Shown one piece after another: positions 33,935 to 45,343 of a DNA stretch of 64,000 nt. The stretch spans positions 59,896,856 to 59,960,855 of the forward strand of contig NC_089827.1 of assembly GCF_035046505.1 (NCBI RefSeq). Direction: 5' to 3'. A program made the translations under genes and the position numbers. Source of the DNA: Tiliqua scincoides. Lineage: Eukaryota > Chordata > Lepidosauria > Squamata > Scincidae. Positions within the stretch are counted from its first letter, which is position 1. Each line of letters opens with the position of its first letter. The notes beneath the pieces are model-generated. The model saw nothing but the letters and a program-made list of their open reading frames with translations. It was not told the DNA's origin and searched no databases.

Positions 33935-34954
33935 CTGAAGTGGCATAGACAGCTGGAGGGAAAAAAAACATAAGAATTAAGATACAACAAATGCAAACCA
34001 TCTGCCTTAAGTACAGACAGCAATTTATTCGTATTTTTCCAATATACAGAGATGGTGCAAACAATCTTCAAGACTGATCACCTACACAATAATGGATATA
34101 TTACTGACATGCATAGCATTTTGAAGTAACTAAGGAACGGATTGTGGTACTGGTTTTGTTTCTAGGAAAATTAATTCTGGTGGAGCAAGAAATACAGTCA
34201 GGTTGCATTTGAGGGTTGGGTTCTAGGGTCAGCATGTAAGGGGAAAATTGCATATCACTGAAACTACCTTAAATCCCCAAAATACCTACTGTCTCTTTTA
34301 AAAACTAAAACACCACAACAAGAGAGTCACATATAGTAACCGGAACAACTATGGGGCAGCAGATTCATTCTCCCATCTCATGCTCACTCGGGCATATAGA
34401 ACCGCCTGCACTATTTTAACTTTCTCTCTCTCTCTCGTTGCCAAGAACGTCTACTTGAATTTGGCGCAAGTAAAACACACATATGATGCAATCTGACCAT
34501 ACAATTTAATAAGGTGGGTCAGCAAGTAGTACCAGTTTTAATATCAACTTCACAAAAACCAGTATAAGAAACTATGGGTACAATTCAGCCCTTGACTTGA
34601 GCTGGAACAAGTCCCTTGTGCCAGCCCAGGAGGGTCTGGAGTTGCCTCAGGAGTTGGCTAGGCTGGCACACAGAGGCACACTGGCCTGCAGAGGCTGCAA
34701 CAAGCCTCCATGCCGACGGAGGCTCCAAGTCTTGTGTTGGCTCTGCTGCGCCGATGCAAGGTTCTGAGGAAGGCGGGGTGGGGGCGGGAGAGAGGTGTTC
34801 CTAGGCGGAGCTGGGATCTGGCAGTTATGCTGGATCCCAACCCCCATTCCTGGGGAGAACAGAGTGGCTTCAAGCTGCTTCACTCTCCTCAGACTTGCGC
34901 CACCTCAATAGGAGACCCTGTATTGGCATTGCGGAAGATCTGGCGAGAAGGTAG

Positions 34955-35435
34955 GATGTGGTGTCAGCAGTGGCCCCTTTAAGGGTGAAGGCCTGGGCAT
35001 TCAGCAGGTAGTGTGCTGCACAGCTGCAGCCACTTAAAGACAATAGGGCCCTCAGGCATAAAAGCACCTGAAGAAGGGAGAGTTTGGTGTGGGTAGCAGA
35101 AGGAGGAAAGCTTGAGGACAGACTGGAGACTGATGGACTGAGAAACTAATGGCTGACAGACTTCTGAGGACAACTGGAACTACGGAACTGCTGATGGTCT
35201 TTGGAGCAGACTAATGGACTTTGGAGACTGCTGGAGCACAGACTGCTGGAGACACTGGAGTTTTGTGTGTGGTTGCTGTGCCCAAGACTTGCTGAGGACC
35301 AAGGGGCTGCTGTAGTGGCGGGAGGCTGCTGGCAGGAGAGTGGACCTCTGCAGATTGAACAGGCGAGCTACCCCGGTGGTGGGGTCCAGCAGGACTGCAA
35401 GGCAGAATTAGGGCCATTCCTGGGTAAAAAAGGGG
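34955..35435 (+). mobile_element. Possible solo LTR-like fossil
   Basis: This GC-richer block has a cccctttaagggtgaagg stretch, a TATA-like ggcataaaagc near 35,055, and a downstream region of ctggagac-type repeats, the general layout of a Gypsy-type LTR in reptiles. Termini and a second copy are not identifiable, so the family and age stay open. If it is an LTR it is a single fossil copy with no internal genes seen. Confidence 0.3.
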
Positions 35436-36219
35436 TGCTAATTAGCTAAATGTGGGCATAGGTTCTCCAGGCAGAGCTTGGATTGGGAATCTGGCAAAAC
35501 AGACCCATAGGGGAAAGGGCGCCTGTCCCAGAGGTAAGAGGAAAAGTTTCCCCTTGCCTCTGGCTGAGTTGCTTTTGACCCTTATCCTGTGCTGTATACA
35601 GCACAAGCCTCCTGGCTTGTCTGTTCCAGCACAGGGTAGGACTGCGCCCTATCATTACTATCTGCATACAGTTGCATAAAATCTGGAGCTTACAGACAGA
35701 ACAACCTCTTCCAAAAGAAATGAAATGTGGTATGAAAAGCAAAGTTCAGATCCCATCACATGCAAAGGATGTGCTGTTCATCTGAATAAGAACTGAAATA
35801 CAGATCATGACTCATTCACTGGGATTCCATTACAGGCTTCTTGTTCCTCTATGTCATCCCAGAATGCACTGGTAGACACTATACTGCATTCAGCCACTAG
35901 ATGGGGTGAATAATGGAATGAAATTATTTAACAACATGAAGGTAGGAAATTGGATTCTGGTGCTTATTTTCCTTGTTAGAAGGCATTTCAAGGTGGACCT
36001 TGGTATTAGTGATGAGTCAGATCAGTGGATACTGAGGTCCCACCTGTAGATGCTAATCTTTATTACACATTTTTTCATATGAAGATTACTATAATGCACA
36101 AACTGCAAAATGAAAATAAGACATACAAAAATCAACATAGATACAAACTCACTCACACAGCTGCAAGACACTAACATCAAGGAAAATAGCCATTAAAAAT
36201 CCTTGCCTACAAAGTATTA

Positions 36220-36540
36220 CAGGTGAGCATTGCAAAGCAATGCTCAGACCAGCGACGGCCTGCATATGCAACACTGCTGATGGGCCCTGCACACATGCCC
36301 CCCAGCCGCCAAAACTCCTCTTATCTCCGAAGGCTCAGAATGCCCAAATCGTGCAAGATATGTGACTTCTGGTTTCCTTGAAGTCATATCTCTTACACGA
36401 TTTGGGCATTCTGAGCCTCAGAGAAGCCTCAGATTCAGAAAGGCTCCAGAGGCGAGGGGAGCGCATCTTCCCCTTGTCTTTAGAGGCTTCATATAGCGTC
36501 AAACCTCACTTGAGGTTGGCATCCCTGTCACTAAGCAACA
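36220..36540. mobile_element. Palindromic MITE-like block
   Basis: The arms ggctcagaatgcccaaatcg (near 36,330) and cgatttgggcattctgagcc (near 36,398) are perfect inverted copies, and pairing continues into the agatatg/catatct segments. This is the same layout as the pogo-like elements at 44,383 and 58,232. The outer ends are not fixed. Confidence 0.55.
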
Positions 36541-36601
36541 CAACTATATACACAATCCTGCCATTTCTCTTTCAAAATACAACATTCACATGAAAATAAT
36601 T

Positions 36602-36693
36602 AAGGCTACAATTCTATACACTCTTTCCTAGGAGTAAGCTTCACTGAAGATAATGGGAGTTACTTCTGAGTAGATATGCATAGGATTGTGCTG
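36602..36693. repeat. Fold-back repeat copy 25 bp from a UBN2 exon
   Basis: The copy starts ggctacaattctatacac and ends gcataggattgtgctg. Its inner edge is within 30 bases of the donor of the UBN2 exon at 36,723-36,969. Confidence 0.75.
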
Positions 36694-36722
36694 TAATATG
36701 GAAAAGATCTACTCCTACTTAC

Positions 36723-36969
36723 TCTGAGCAAGGCTGTGATGGAAAGCCGCTGAGGTAGATCCTGAGGAGGTTGTCACGCCAGCAGTGTCTGTTCCAAAGC
36801 CAAGTAGCTCCAATGGAAACTGAAAGGGCATGGTCACAGGAACAAGGCTACCCAGCATTCCAAAAGGAGGCAGTGGAGTAGGTGTCACATTCTGACTGGT
36901 TACAGACAGGGGTGATGCCATGAGAGTCAAAGGTGAAGCATTTGCCAGTAATGATGCACCTGTTGTTGA
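36723..36969 (-). CDS. UBN2: Ubinuclein-2 coding exon (STTGASLL ... HHSLAQ)
   Basis: After acceptor CTATACAG the exon encodes STTGASLLANASPLTLMASP, continues to a hydrophobic proline-rich part with FGMLGSLVPVTMPFQFPLEL and GFGTDTAG, and ends AFHHSLAQ plus one base at donor A|GTAAGT. The length of 247 gives phase 0 in, phase 1 out, agreeing with both neighbours. The AFHHxLxQ(N)LLxGL arrangement across this and the next exon is shared with UBN1. No enzymatic domain is present; this part is thought to be disordered. Confidence 0.96.
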
Positions 36970-37169
36970 CTGTATAGACACATGTTATTTTTGAATCTGT
37001 TCATAGCTTTTCCTGACACACACTCAATGAATTAAGCATTTAAATGCCTTAAATCTTACTTTCACCAACATTAAGTTTTAAACATTTGGTAAACAAAGCT
37101 CAAGCATTCCTCCATATTATTTGCAACAGAGCTCTTGATTCAACTTATCAGAAACTGAGGTAATGACAA

Positions 37170-37860
37170 CTATAGTGGATCTCTCATTTTACAATGGTAA
37201 TCCATTCCAGAGACACCACTGTTATTGTGCAAATATTGTAACATGGACCCAATAATGCATTTTTGTTTTGCTTTTTGGTAGCTTGTTCCAAGAGCTTGGA
37301 AGATTATTTAAAAAGAGGCCTACTGTGCTCTTTAGAGGCCATGTTTATTAGTTGACACAACATTGCAATTATAAAAGGCAAATTATAAGGCTGTTTCCTT
37401 CCCTCAATACATGCAGCTGTGATGTTAAGAACATGGTTATTGGCTGAGATGCTATCTAGAAGGTTTGTGTTTGGCTCAGGCCAAAGGCCCATCTACAGCT
37501 TCTTGCATCTCATAGCGGCCCACCAGATGCTGCATGGAGCACAAGACAACAAAATACCTGCATCCTGTTGCCATTCCCTTGCACCTGGCATTCAGATATA
37601 GCCTACTTCTAGAACCAGGAGTTTGTATCAGCTATATCCTTCCCTCTGTACACACAGCCATGATGCTAAAAATGCCCTATGGACTTTGAAGCTACCAAAT
37701 GCTTGTATTTGCATTGCTGATTGACTTATCCATAAGGTCTTGTTGAGGACAGTTGAGAGCACACTGTAAAGTGACTAACTTATTGTACAGTGAACTTTAT
37801 TTTTACTATAAAGAATTCACTGTAAAGTTATTTGATTGAAAAGTGAAGGTCCACTGCACT
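37170..37860. mobile_element. Possible pogo-like DNA element
   Basis: The left end agtggatctctcattttaca and the right end aaaagtgaaggtccactg are inverted-like. The interior carries more fragments. The target duplication is not convincing, so the limits are approximate. Confidence 0.4.
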
Positions 37861-39093
37861 ATGCTCTTTTTTGTGCCATCAGTGTAAATTACTTGTTCCC
37901 ATAATTGTCCGGTATGTCCACACACACCCAATTTAACAGCTTTCATAATGCTTTAAATCTTCTGCATCCCCTACAGCTGCTTCTTCCCACATTATTCCTC
38001 CAGGTGCATGCTTTAACTCAGCAGATTTAAAACAAGGAGTTGGATTTCAGGTATTTCTTCTGTGAACTGAAGATACTACCAGAGTGGGGGCAGGGAATTT
38101 TCACCGGTTTCCCTTCCCTCTGCAGTACCCTGAAAATATGCTCCCATAGTTAGGGGATCCTCTGCCTGTGGCATGGGAAGGGACTGTAGCGGGGGGGGGG
38201 GAATATAAGTAAAAATTGTTTCTTCTCCTTTCTTCTGGTTGTGGAAGAAAATATTCAGAATCAACAGTGGTGCCACACACAGGGCACATTCCATGGCTCA
38301 TCCCTATACAGGTGCCCACATGGGGATGATCAGCCTCCCAGAACAGAGCAAGTCAGAACTACCAGAATTATCCATTATGAAAACAGAGTGCAAATATACA
38401 ATGTCATAACCACCAGTTCTAGGTTGCCATGACTTGTGTAGCAGCCACAGCCTGCTCCCAGGACCCCCTGCGGTAACAAGCCCTACTGATTCAAACCCAA
38501 GGATCATTTCTGTTAATAGAAGGCCATATTCAACTGCATGGTAACTTGAAACTGCACACTGAAAACAAATGTTTCTTGATTAGATACAGCTTTCAAGTAT
38601 TGAACAGTTGTTCCAAAATTGCTTTAGGCATTTCTCAAAAGTAACTCAAGCATACAGAACACACTTAGTAGGCTGAGACAAAATGCTGATAATACAGAAC
38701 ACATGGGGTAGAATCTAGAATAGGTTTGGTATGTCTACCTCAATTCTCACATTTCACCAATTTCAATTGATCTGAAGCATAACTACATTTATTGGCATGC
38801 ATCCAATGGTCCATACAACTACATGTTTAGTTGTAGGGTGCTTTTTTATACTTTGATATTACATCCTAAATGATAACCAACTATCTGCCACATAGTGAAA
38901 GCCTAATCTTTTACTTTTTCAGAAGAGGCAGTTTTGCAGCTTATTACAAGGGGGGGGGGGGAAATGGAGATCCCACTGGAGAAACTAAGGTTTGCGTCAC
39001 CCAGCCCAAGAGCTCATTGCATCCCCCCATGATGGACCTCCTCCAGTACCAAACCATACGGAACTACAATATCATATGCATAAACTAAATGCA

Positions 39094-39610
39094 GTGGCAT
39101 CACTAGGGTTGGTGTCACCCCCATTAACTTTATTTGTTTTAATATATAACAGTATAAGTTACATTCACACAACTCATACTAACATTTTATTGGTTCCCTG
39201 CTGTGTCCTAACAACCCCTTATTGGCTCTCAGAACAATCAGTCTTGAGTAATCAAAGAAATCAACTTTTTGTTACATAATTGTGTTTTCAGTTTCTGATT
39301 ATTGGGCTATAATATTTGATAGGATACAGATTTTTCAACGAAGTTTCATTGCATTGGTTGGCAACCTTCAGTCTCGAAAGACTATGGTATAAGCCTACAG
39401 TACCCAGTATTCTCAGGCGGTCTCCCATCCAAGTACTAACCAGGCCTGATCCTGCTTAGCTTCCGAGATCAGACGAGATTGGGCATGTGTTATGCGTTAA
39501 ATTACTCATCAAATGATATATAACATGATGGTATTATTCAAAAATACCAAGATTTTCACAATTTTGGTCAGTAGTGGTGTCACCTCCCCTGAATGTATCA
39601 CCCAGTGTGG
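39094..39610. mobile_element. DNA element interrupted by a 5S-derived SINE
   Basis: The left part cagtggcatcactagggttg gtgtcacc and the later block gtggtgtcacctcccctg near 39,575 look like the ends of one reptilian DNA element. A 5S-SINE (39,355-39,488) lies between them. I could not define the target duplication. Confidence 0.4.
39355..39488 (-). mobile_element. 5S rRNA-derived SINE
   Basis: Reading the minus strand, the first ~95 bases match vertebrate 5S rRNA from about nucleotide 27: the blocks atctcgtctgatctcggaag, ctaagcagg, tggttagtacttggatggga and gaccgcctg. They include the internal promoter boxes A, IE and C. The 5S part is followed by accatagtctttcgagactg aaggttgcc, the same tail as the LINE copies at 40,237-40,709 and 42,254-42,716. 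A 5S head joined to a LINE tail defines a SINE3-type element. It lacks the first ~26 bases of 5S. Confidence 0.88.
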
Positions 39611-39865
39611 TTCACAAAGCCTGCACACCACTGTTGGACCAATATATTATTCTCTGATCACATGTTCACAGAACCCTAATTGACTACTGACTAAAATGTA
39701 AAAGTGCTTATAAGATGGACAAGACTTCGCAGTTCTCAGGATACTAACTGTAGTGTACACACAAAAGAGTATCAATTTCAACATAAGTGCACTTGCCAAG
39801 CTATGCATAAGAACCCCCCTTTCAATACACTTTTAGCATCACTCTCACGCATATTCAAAGGGATA

Positions 39866-40080
39866 TGTAAGGGCCAGGATGGTGTAGTGGTTCAGGAATT
39901 GAACTTACACCTGGAAAATCCAGATTCAAATCTCTGCTCAGCCAAGATGCTCTTTAGGTGACCTTGGGCCAGTCATTATCTCTCAGCCTCACCTACCTCC
40001 CAAGGTTACTGTGAGAAGGAGGAGAACAATGTATACTACCCTGAGCTGCTTAGAGGAAGGACAGTATAAAAATGTGAAAA
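39866..40080 (+). mobile_element. Sauria-type SINE
   Basis: The head ggatggtgtagtggttcagg carries the tRNA-like A box and agattcaaatctctgctcag the B box. The body gtgaccttgggccagtcatt, tctcagcctcacctacctcc and caaggttactgtgagaagga is the conserved squamate SINE body, and it ends in gacagtataaaaatg. This family is a hallmark of squamates and the strongest single clue to the organism. Confidence 0.85.
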
Positions 40081-40236
40081 ACAGTTCATTGGTCAGAAAC
40101 ATTTTGAGCACAATAGTTCAGCTTTTCCTCTCTGAATTTCAGACAGTTATGCACAGGAAGCCAAGAAACTAATTATCAGAACATTCTGTATGACACCTAT
40201 AGAAAGAATCTTTTTTAGAGCAGTGTTTTTCAAACT

Positions 40237-40709
40237 ATCCCCTGGGGGCTGGGGATAAGAATAGGCCCTCAGTTTGGCTGTGCTTGTCGTAAGAGGCAAC
40301 TAAACAGCCACCGGGTAGATGGGACTCGATAGCCTGGGAAGGCAGCTCATCTGAGAGAAGGAAAACTCTGATCCCAAACCTCCACTGCCTTGTGGCTACA
40401 TCCAGTTATGGAAAAGGCTTCAGGAGTCAACCTCGAGGCAAAATCTGGAGCCGGAGTCCCTGAGGCAGTTCATGGCTGAACACAGTCACGTTCTGCAATT
40501 CCTGCGACGCCGCTGGAACCAACAATATTGGCTTCTGCCTTTCCATTGGACCATTTCAGCGACGTGGAGAGGGAGGATTTGCTGCATGGGTAACAGCCTA
40601 TCCTCCATACCTACTTTACCCAGGCTTCGCTCACTGGAGAGGACACTGTGTTCCGGAACCACCATTCAGAGCGTGACACCATAGTCTTCCGAGACTGAAG
40701 GATGCCAAC
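40237..40709 (+). mobile_element. LINE 3' end with the shared 5S-SINE tail
   Basis: It is inserted in the hAT element with a 10-bp duplication TTTTCAAACT (40,227-40,236 and 40,710-40,719). It contains gtcgtaagaggcaactaaac, a region similar to the 3' part of the copy at 42,254-42,716 and the tail ccatagtcttccgagactga aggatgcc. It is non-coding or degraded. Confidence 0.8.
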
Positions 40710-40974
40710 TTTTCAAACTGTGGGTTGGGACCCCCTAGGTGGGTCACAAGCCAATTTCACAAGCCAATGAATGGGTCCCCATTCATTTCAAAGTGTATTT
40801 TATTTTTAGTATTAGACTTGATGCTACCATGGTTTGTGAACGCATTTGGGGAAATGTTACAGATCTGTACTTCAACAGGTTACTGTGTGTATGATTTTAA
40901 CAATGCTAGTCAAAGGGTCTTACTCCCAGGTAAATGTGGATAGGATTGCAGTCTGAGATATTTGGGAATTTTTT

Positions 40975-43900
40975 TTTTTTTTAAACAGATCAACAACTGA
41001 TTGGAAGGGTTAGGACGGTTCTTTATTTTAAATATATTTTTTCAACTTGTTCTTATTGGGAACTTTCAATTTACTTAATTTGATTTTGTTGTATGGGGGC
41101 GTTAAATATTTTCTTGCTTAAAGAGGGGGGAGGCTTTCTCCACTCATTTGTTTGCTTGTGTGAGAAGAAGCTTTAGAGGAGACCTGCTGAGCTTGTTATA
41201 GAAATATGAGAACATAGCTCTAACTTTACTAATCTAAAATTTGTTGGATTACAAATTAATCATTTTGGAATATAAACTTTGCTTTGAAACGCTCAATTTC
41301 GTTTTCCTGTGGAGATCTTGGAGTGCCTGTGGAGAGGGCTGGAGATCTGCATTTCTTTGTTTTGCAAAAGTGGTTTCATTGTTTTGAATTCCTTGACTAT
41401 CTCCTGGAACAGAATGCAGTTGATATTGCAACAAACATAAGCAATAGAATCAAAACAATAGAATAACAGAACAGAACATCGGGGACATCTAGTGGATATA
41501 AAAAGACATTGCAAGGATAAGAACAGGACTTGACAAGTGAAGTAAGGAGGACGATCTAGTGGCATTAAAAATATTGCAAGGCAAAGGTTTATTTGACTTA
41601 AAACTTCCTTGTGTTGGTTTTTATGGGTGAACAGTTGATTTCTTGATGATATGATGTGATATATGGGTAACTGATAGTGGTATATGTGATAACAGATATT
41701 TGAGTTTTACAGGAAAGAAGATATAAGAAAGAAGAAAAAGGATGACAGGAAAAGGAGCGAAAGTTAGGGGCTCTCCCGCCCTGGAGTCAAACTTGGGAAA
41801 ACTAACACAAGAGGAACCGAAAGAGAAAGATTGGAAGCAGACAATACAAGATAATATAGAAAAATTAGTGGCGATGGGACAGCAGCACGCAAATCAATTT
41901 CTGCAGGTTCAAGTTAGTCTGGATGTTTTAACTACACAACTAAATGATTTTAATGTGCAACTGAAAGCTTCTAAAGGCCAAGCAGATGAGAATACACAAA
42001 AGATTAGAAAATTAGAAAAAAGACAATGAAATCTCAATCTAGAATACTGGAGATAGAACAAAACCAATATGATGGAGAGGCAACTTTAATGGAAATTCAG
42101 ATGGAAAGTGCAGCTTGAGTAGTGAGAAAACAAAATGTACCAGAACAGAAGGGGGAAGATATGAAACTAAGAGGAGACATGGGGCTTCCTGATTGGTTTT
42201 TATATTATAAGGCCGCAGCGCTACTATGGATTAAAGAGTGGATTATATTAGAATCTCCTCTATGGAGGAGATCTCCTCCATGGAGATCTCCTCCTCCTCC
42301 TCCTCTATGGAGGAGATCTCCTCCTCCCCCTAAGGATCTCCTCTATGGAGAACTCGTGCAAGGAAAGCGCCCTACAGGTAGACCACAGCTGCGATACAAG
42401 GACATCTGCAAGAGGGATCTGAAGGCCTTAGGGATGGACCTCAACAAGTGGGAAACCCTGGCCTCTGAGCGGCCCGCTTGGAGGCAGGCTGTGCAGCATG
42501 GCCTTTCCCAGTTTGAAGAGACACTTGGCCAACAGTCTGAGGCAAAGAAGGAAGGCCCATAGCCAGGGAGACAGACCAGGGACAGACTGCACTTGCTCCT
42601 GGTGTGGAAGGGATTGTCACTCCCGGATTGGCCTTTTCAGCCACACTAGACGCTGTGCCAGAACCACCTTTCAGAGCGCGATACCATAGTCTTTCGAGAC
42701 TGAAGGTTGCCAATATATATTAGAAGATCAAAGAATACTAAAACTGGAGGGACATGATCTTGAATGGGGGTGGCATACATTTGTTTGGTATGGAAAATCA
42801 AACGAATATAAGCAATTCAATAATCATATATTAAGGAAATCTTTATTATGGATCTGGGCTAAAATACAAAGACAGATGTATACCAAAATCCCCTGATGGG
42901 TGGTGCCGCTAGAAGCATGTACCCAGCCGAATTTACTAGACACAACAAAAATGCTTAGATATGAAAGTTTATTTAAGAAAGATGGGCAATTAAAGACAAA
43001 AGAAGAACTGTTAAGACAAGACGTGGTGATGGATTCGTGGACTCGCTTGCAACTTGATTCAAAATTTGGGAAAGAAACAAGAAGGATTCTATTCAGAACA
43101 GATGCCATTTCATAGAATACTCTTAGATAGAAAAGAAAAATATATCAAAAGAATGTATATGCTCCTATTGGATTTTGAGATGCATGAAGAAACAATAAAA
43201 GAATGTATGATAAAATGGGCGCAAAATACAGGCCATGTTATTACATTAGAACAATGGGAACAGATTTGGAAATATAAAATTTACTAGAGCAATAAATTTT
43301 AAAGAAAATGTATATAAAATGTTTTATCGATGGTACATGACACCAGTAAAACTGGTAAAAATGAATCAGAACATATCAAAAAATTGTTGGAAGTGTAAAC
43401 GTGGACGTTTTATCATATGTGGTGGACATGTAAAAAAATGCAAGTATATTGGAAAATGGTAAAGAATCTAATACAAGAGATTTTTGGATTTACGATACCG
43501 CTGAAACCAGTTATTTTTGCTTAATATTACCTTAGATAAAGATAAAGAAAATGATGTGTATTTAGTTATTATGATATTAACTGCTGCAAGGATTTTATAT
43601 GCTAGATACTGGAAAGATATTAAAATTCCAACGAAAGATGAATTAATAGAGAAAATAATGAACGTGGTGGAAATGGATAGACTTAGAGATTTTGGATCAA
43701 CAGCACAAACCAACACAGATAGAGCAATGGAGACTATTTTATGCTTGGTTGAAAATGAAGTTGTAGATGTATAAGATAGGGCATTTAGGTGAATGTATTG
43801 TATACATGATATATTATACAGGATATGAAATGATAAATGATATTAAGAGGCTAAACTAGAAGAGGAACAAGATTAGATGTATTGATATGATTGCCTGCAC

Positions 43901-44009
43901 CTTCCAACAGTGTGTTTTTGTGTGTGTTGTGTATTGAATTTGGGTTTGTTATGTGTTTGTTTATATTTGTTGTTTGTTTTTATTTTGGAAAATAAAAAAA
44001 GGAATAAAA
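40975..44009 (+). mobile_element. L1 element, internally deleted and interrupted
   Basis: The plus strand has a 5' region, an ORF1-like start at 41,742 (MTGKGAKVRGSPALESNLGK and a coiled-coil-like tract to about 42,027), then C-terminal ORF2 pieces: LLWIKEWIILE, EDQRILKLEG, LEWGWHTFVWYGK, YESLFKKDGQLKTKEELL, a cysteine-type stretch NCWKCKRG near 43,385, and a terminal part to 43,772. Endonuclease and most of the reverse transcriptase are missing, so ORF1 runs almost directly into the ORF2 end. It ends aataaaaaaaggaataaaaa. Target duplication is about aatttttt on both sides. The strand is opposite to UBN2. Confidence 0.85.
42254..42716 (+). mobile_element. LINE 3' end with C2H2-like finger, inserted in the L1
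   Basis: The flanks are TATATTAGAA at 42,244-42,253 and 42,717-42,726. It begins with an unusual 90-base ctcctctatggaggagatct-type palindromic block, then encodes GELVQGKRPTGRPQLRYKDI, a KRDLKALGMDLNKWETLASE stretch and, in another frame, a CSWCGRDCHSRIGLFSHTR finger. These are typical of the C-terminus of a non-LTR reverse transcriptase. It ends with the tail cgataccatagtctttcgag actgaaggttgcca. The clade is not resolved. Confidence 0.8.
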
Positions 44010-44382
44010 AATTTTTTCCTGCTTAATGATGTCACTTCTGGCCATGACATTGCTTCCAGGTTAATGACATGCTTTCTGGTGGGACAACAGTGTCATTCTA
44101 AAAAGTGGGTCACAATGCTAAAAAGTTTGAGAATCACTGTTTTAGAGTATATTATTACCCACTTTGAGAATTGCTTCTGCTGAAAAACCATATATAAAAT
44201 ATTCTAAACAATAATCTCTCATTAATGCCTGATGGTGCACATGCTGTGTAAATAACATGGGTATTTAACTTGTCCTTTTGCCAATTCAATACATTTCTTG
44301 CTTTATAAACATTCTGAACTATTCCATAGTCAAAGTCTATCAGAAGCTTAATTACATTTTCAGCAGTTTTCAAAATATAGTA

Positions 44383-44726
44383 CAGGCATGCCCTGGTATC
44401 TGTGGAGATTCTGTTCTGGAACACACACACACATCATGGTCAGCTGAAACTGGATACTGGGGGTGCACCAAACCCTCACCTTTGGGTCTTTTGAGCCCTG
44501 CAGAGGCTCCCCACGCCTTCAGGTCTTTTGAGCTCCTCAGAGGCTGTGTGCATCTGCCCATGGCCTCTACAGGCTTCAGAATGGCTGCTGAGGCAGAAAA
44601 AATCACTTCTGGTTTATTTGTAAAAGCAGATGTGATTTTTTTTCAGCCTAAAGGCCATTCTGGGACCTGCAGAGGCTGCTAGCAGATATGTGAGGGGAGT
44701 ACAACCTGCATGGCATGGCACCCCTG
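44383..44726. mobile_element. pogo/Tigger-like MITE
   Basis: It starts caggcatgccctggtatctg and ends ggcatggcacccctg, with TA at both flanks (44,381-44,382 and 44,727-44,728). The interior has an imperfect palindrome around aatcacttctggtttatttg. It is the same family as 58,232-58,643. Confidence 0.65.
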
Positions 44727-45343
44727 TATTTAATAGGAGAAAAGTGAGGTATGTGAAACATCTCTTGGCAGGGGAGTCCAAGCTCATAATTGAAGAAAAA
44801 AATTAAAACTGGTCAAGGAAGGAAGTAGAAATATGTGAATTTACACAATTCAGAAAACCTTTGGAAGATAATTTATGGCATGAGATACAATGCGAAACCA
44901 CAAAGAAATGGCAGTAGGAGAAAAATATGACAGTTAAGGCAGAGTGAGTTTTTGGATCACATACAACAGTGGTCTCCAAATTGCAGCCTGATGTGTCTCC
45001 GAATTACTTGTCCAGGCACAGTGGTGGTGAAGGCTTTCTGATCCATGCCGCAGCCCTCTGTTTTTGCAGCTGATTGTCTCAGAAATTCACACCAGGGAGC
45101 CACTTCTGTTTCCCATCACCCCACAAGGCTCTGCCCCCTATTTCCCAGTGGAAGTGGCTACTTGAGACAATCAGCTGCAAAAACAGACAGTTCTCCCTCA
45201 GGGGGCAGGCTTTGTCCCTTCTCAATCTCATTTGTGTCAAATTCAACAAATATTTCACATATTTCAAATAGGACAGATAAATATCCAAAACTTAGTAAGT
45301 CTCATGTTAAGCCTGTAACTGAAATTTCACATTCAATACATAC

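Larger units (their letters stand above)
40221..44139. mobile_element. hAT element carrying three nested insertions
   Basis: The outer element starts CAGTGTTTTTCAAACT and ends GTTTGAGAATCACTG, flanked by ttttagag at 40,213-40,220 and 44,140-44,147 (perfect). Its own sequence is only about 40,221-40,236, 40,710-40,974 and 44,010-44,139, matching the unbroken copy at 18,565-18,911. The rest is a LINE 3' end (40,237-40,709) and an L1 (40,975-44,009) that itself contains another LINE 3' end (42,254-42,716). Confidence 0.9.

Noticed and set aside
39395-39488. A genuine 5S rRNA gene
   Set aside because: The first ~26 bases are missing, the sequence has several substitutions, and it continues into a LINE tail, so it is a SINE copy.
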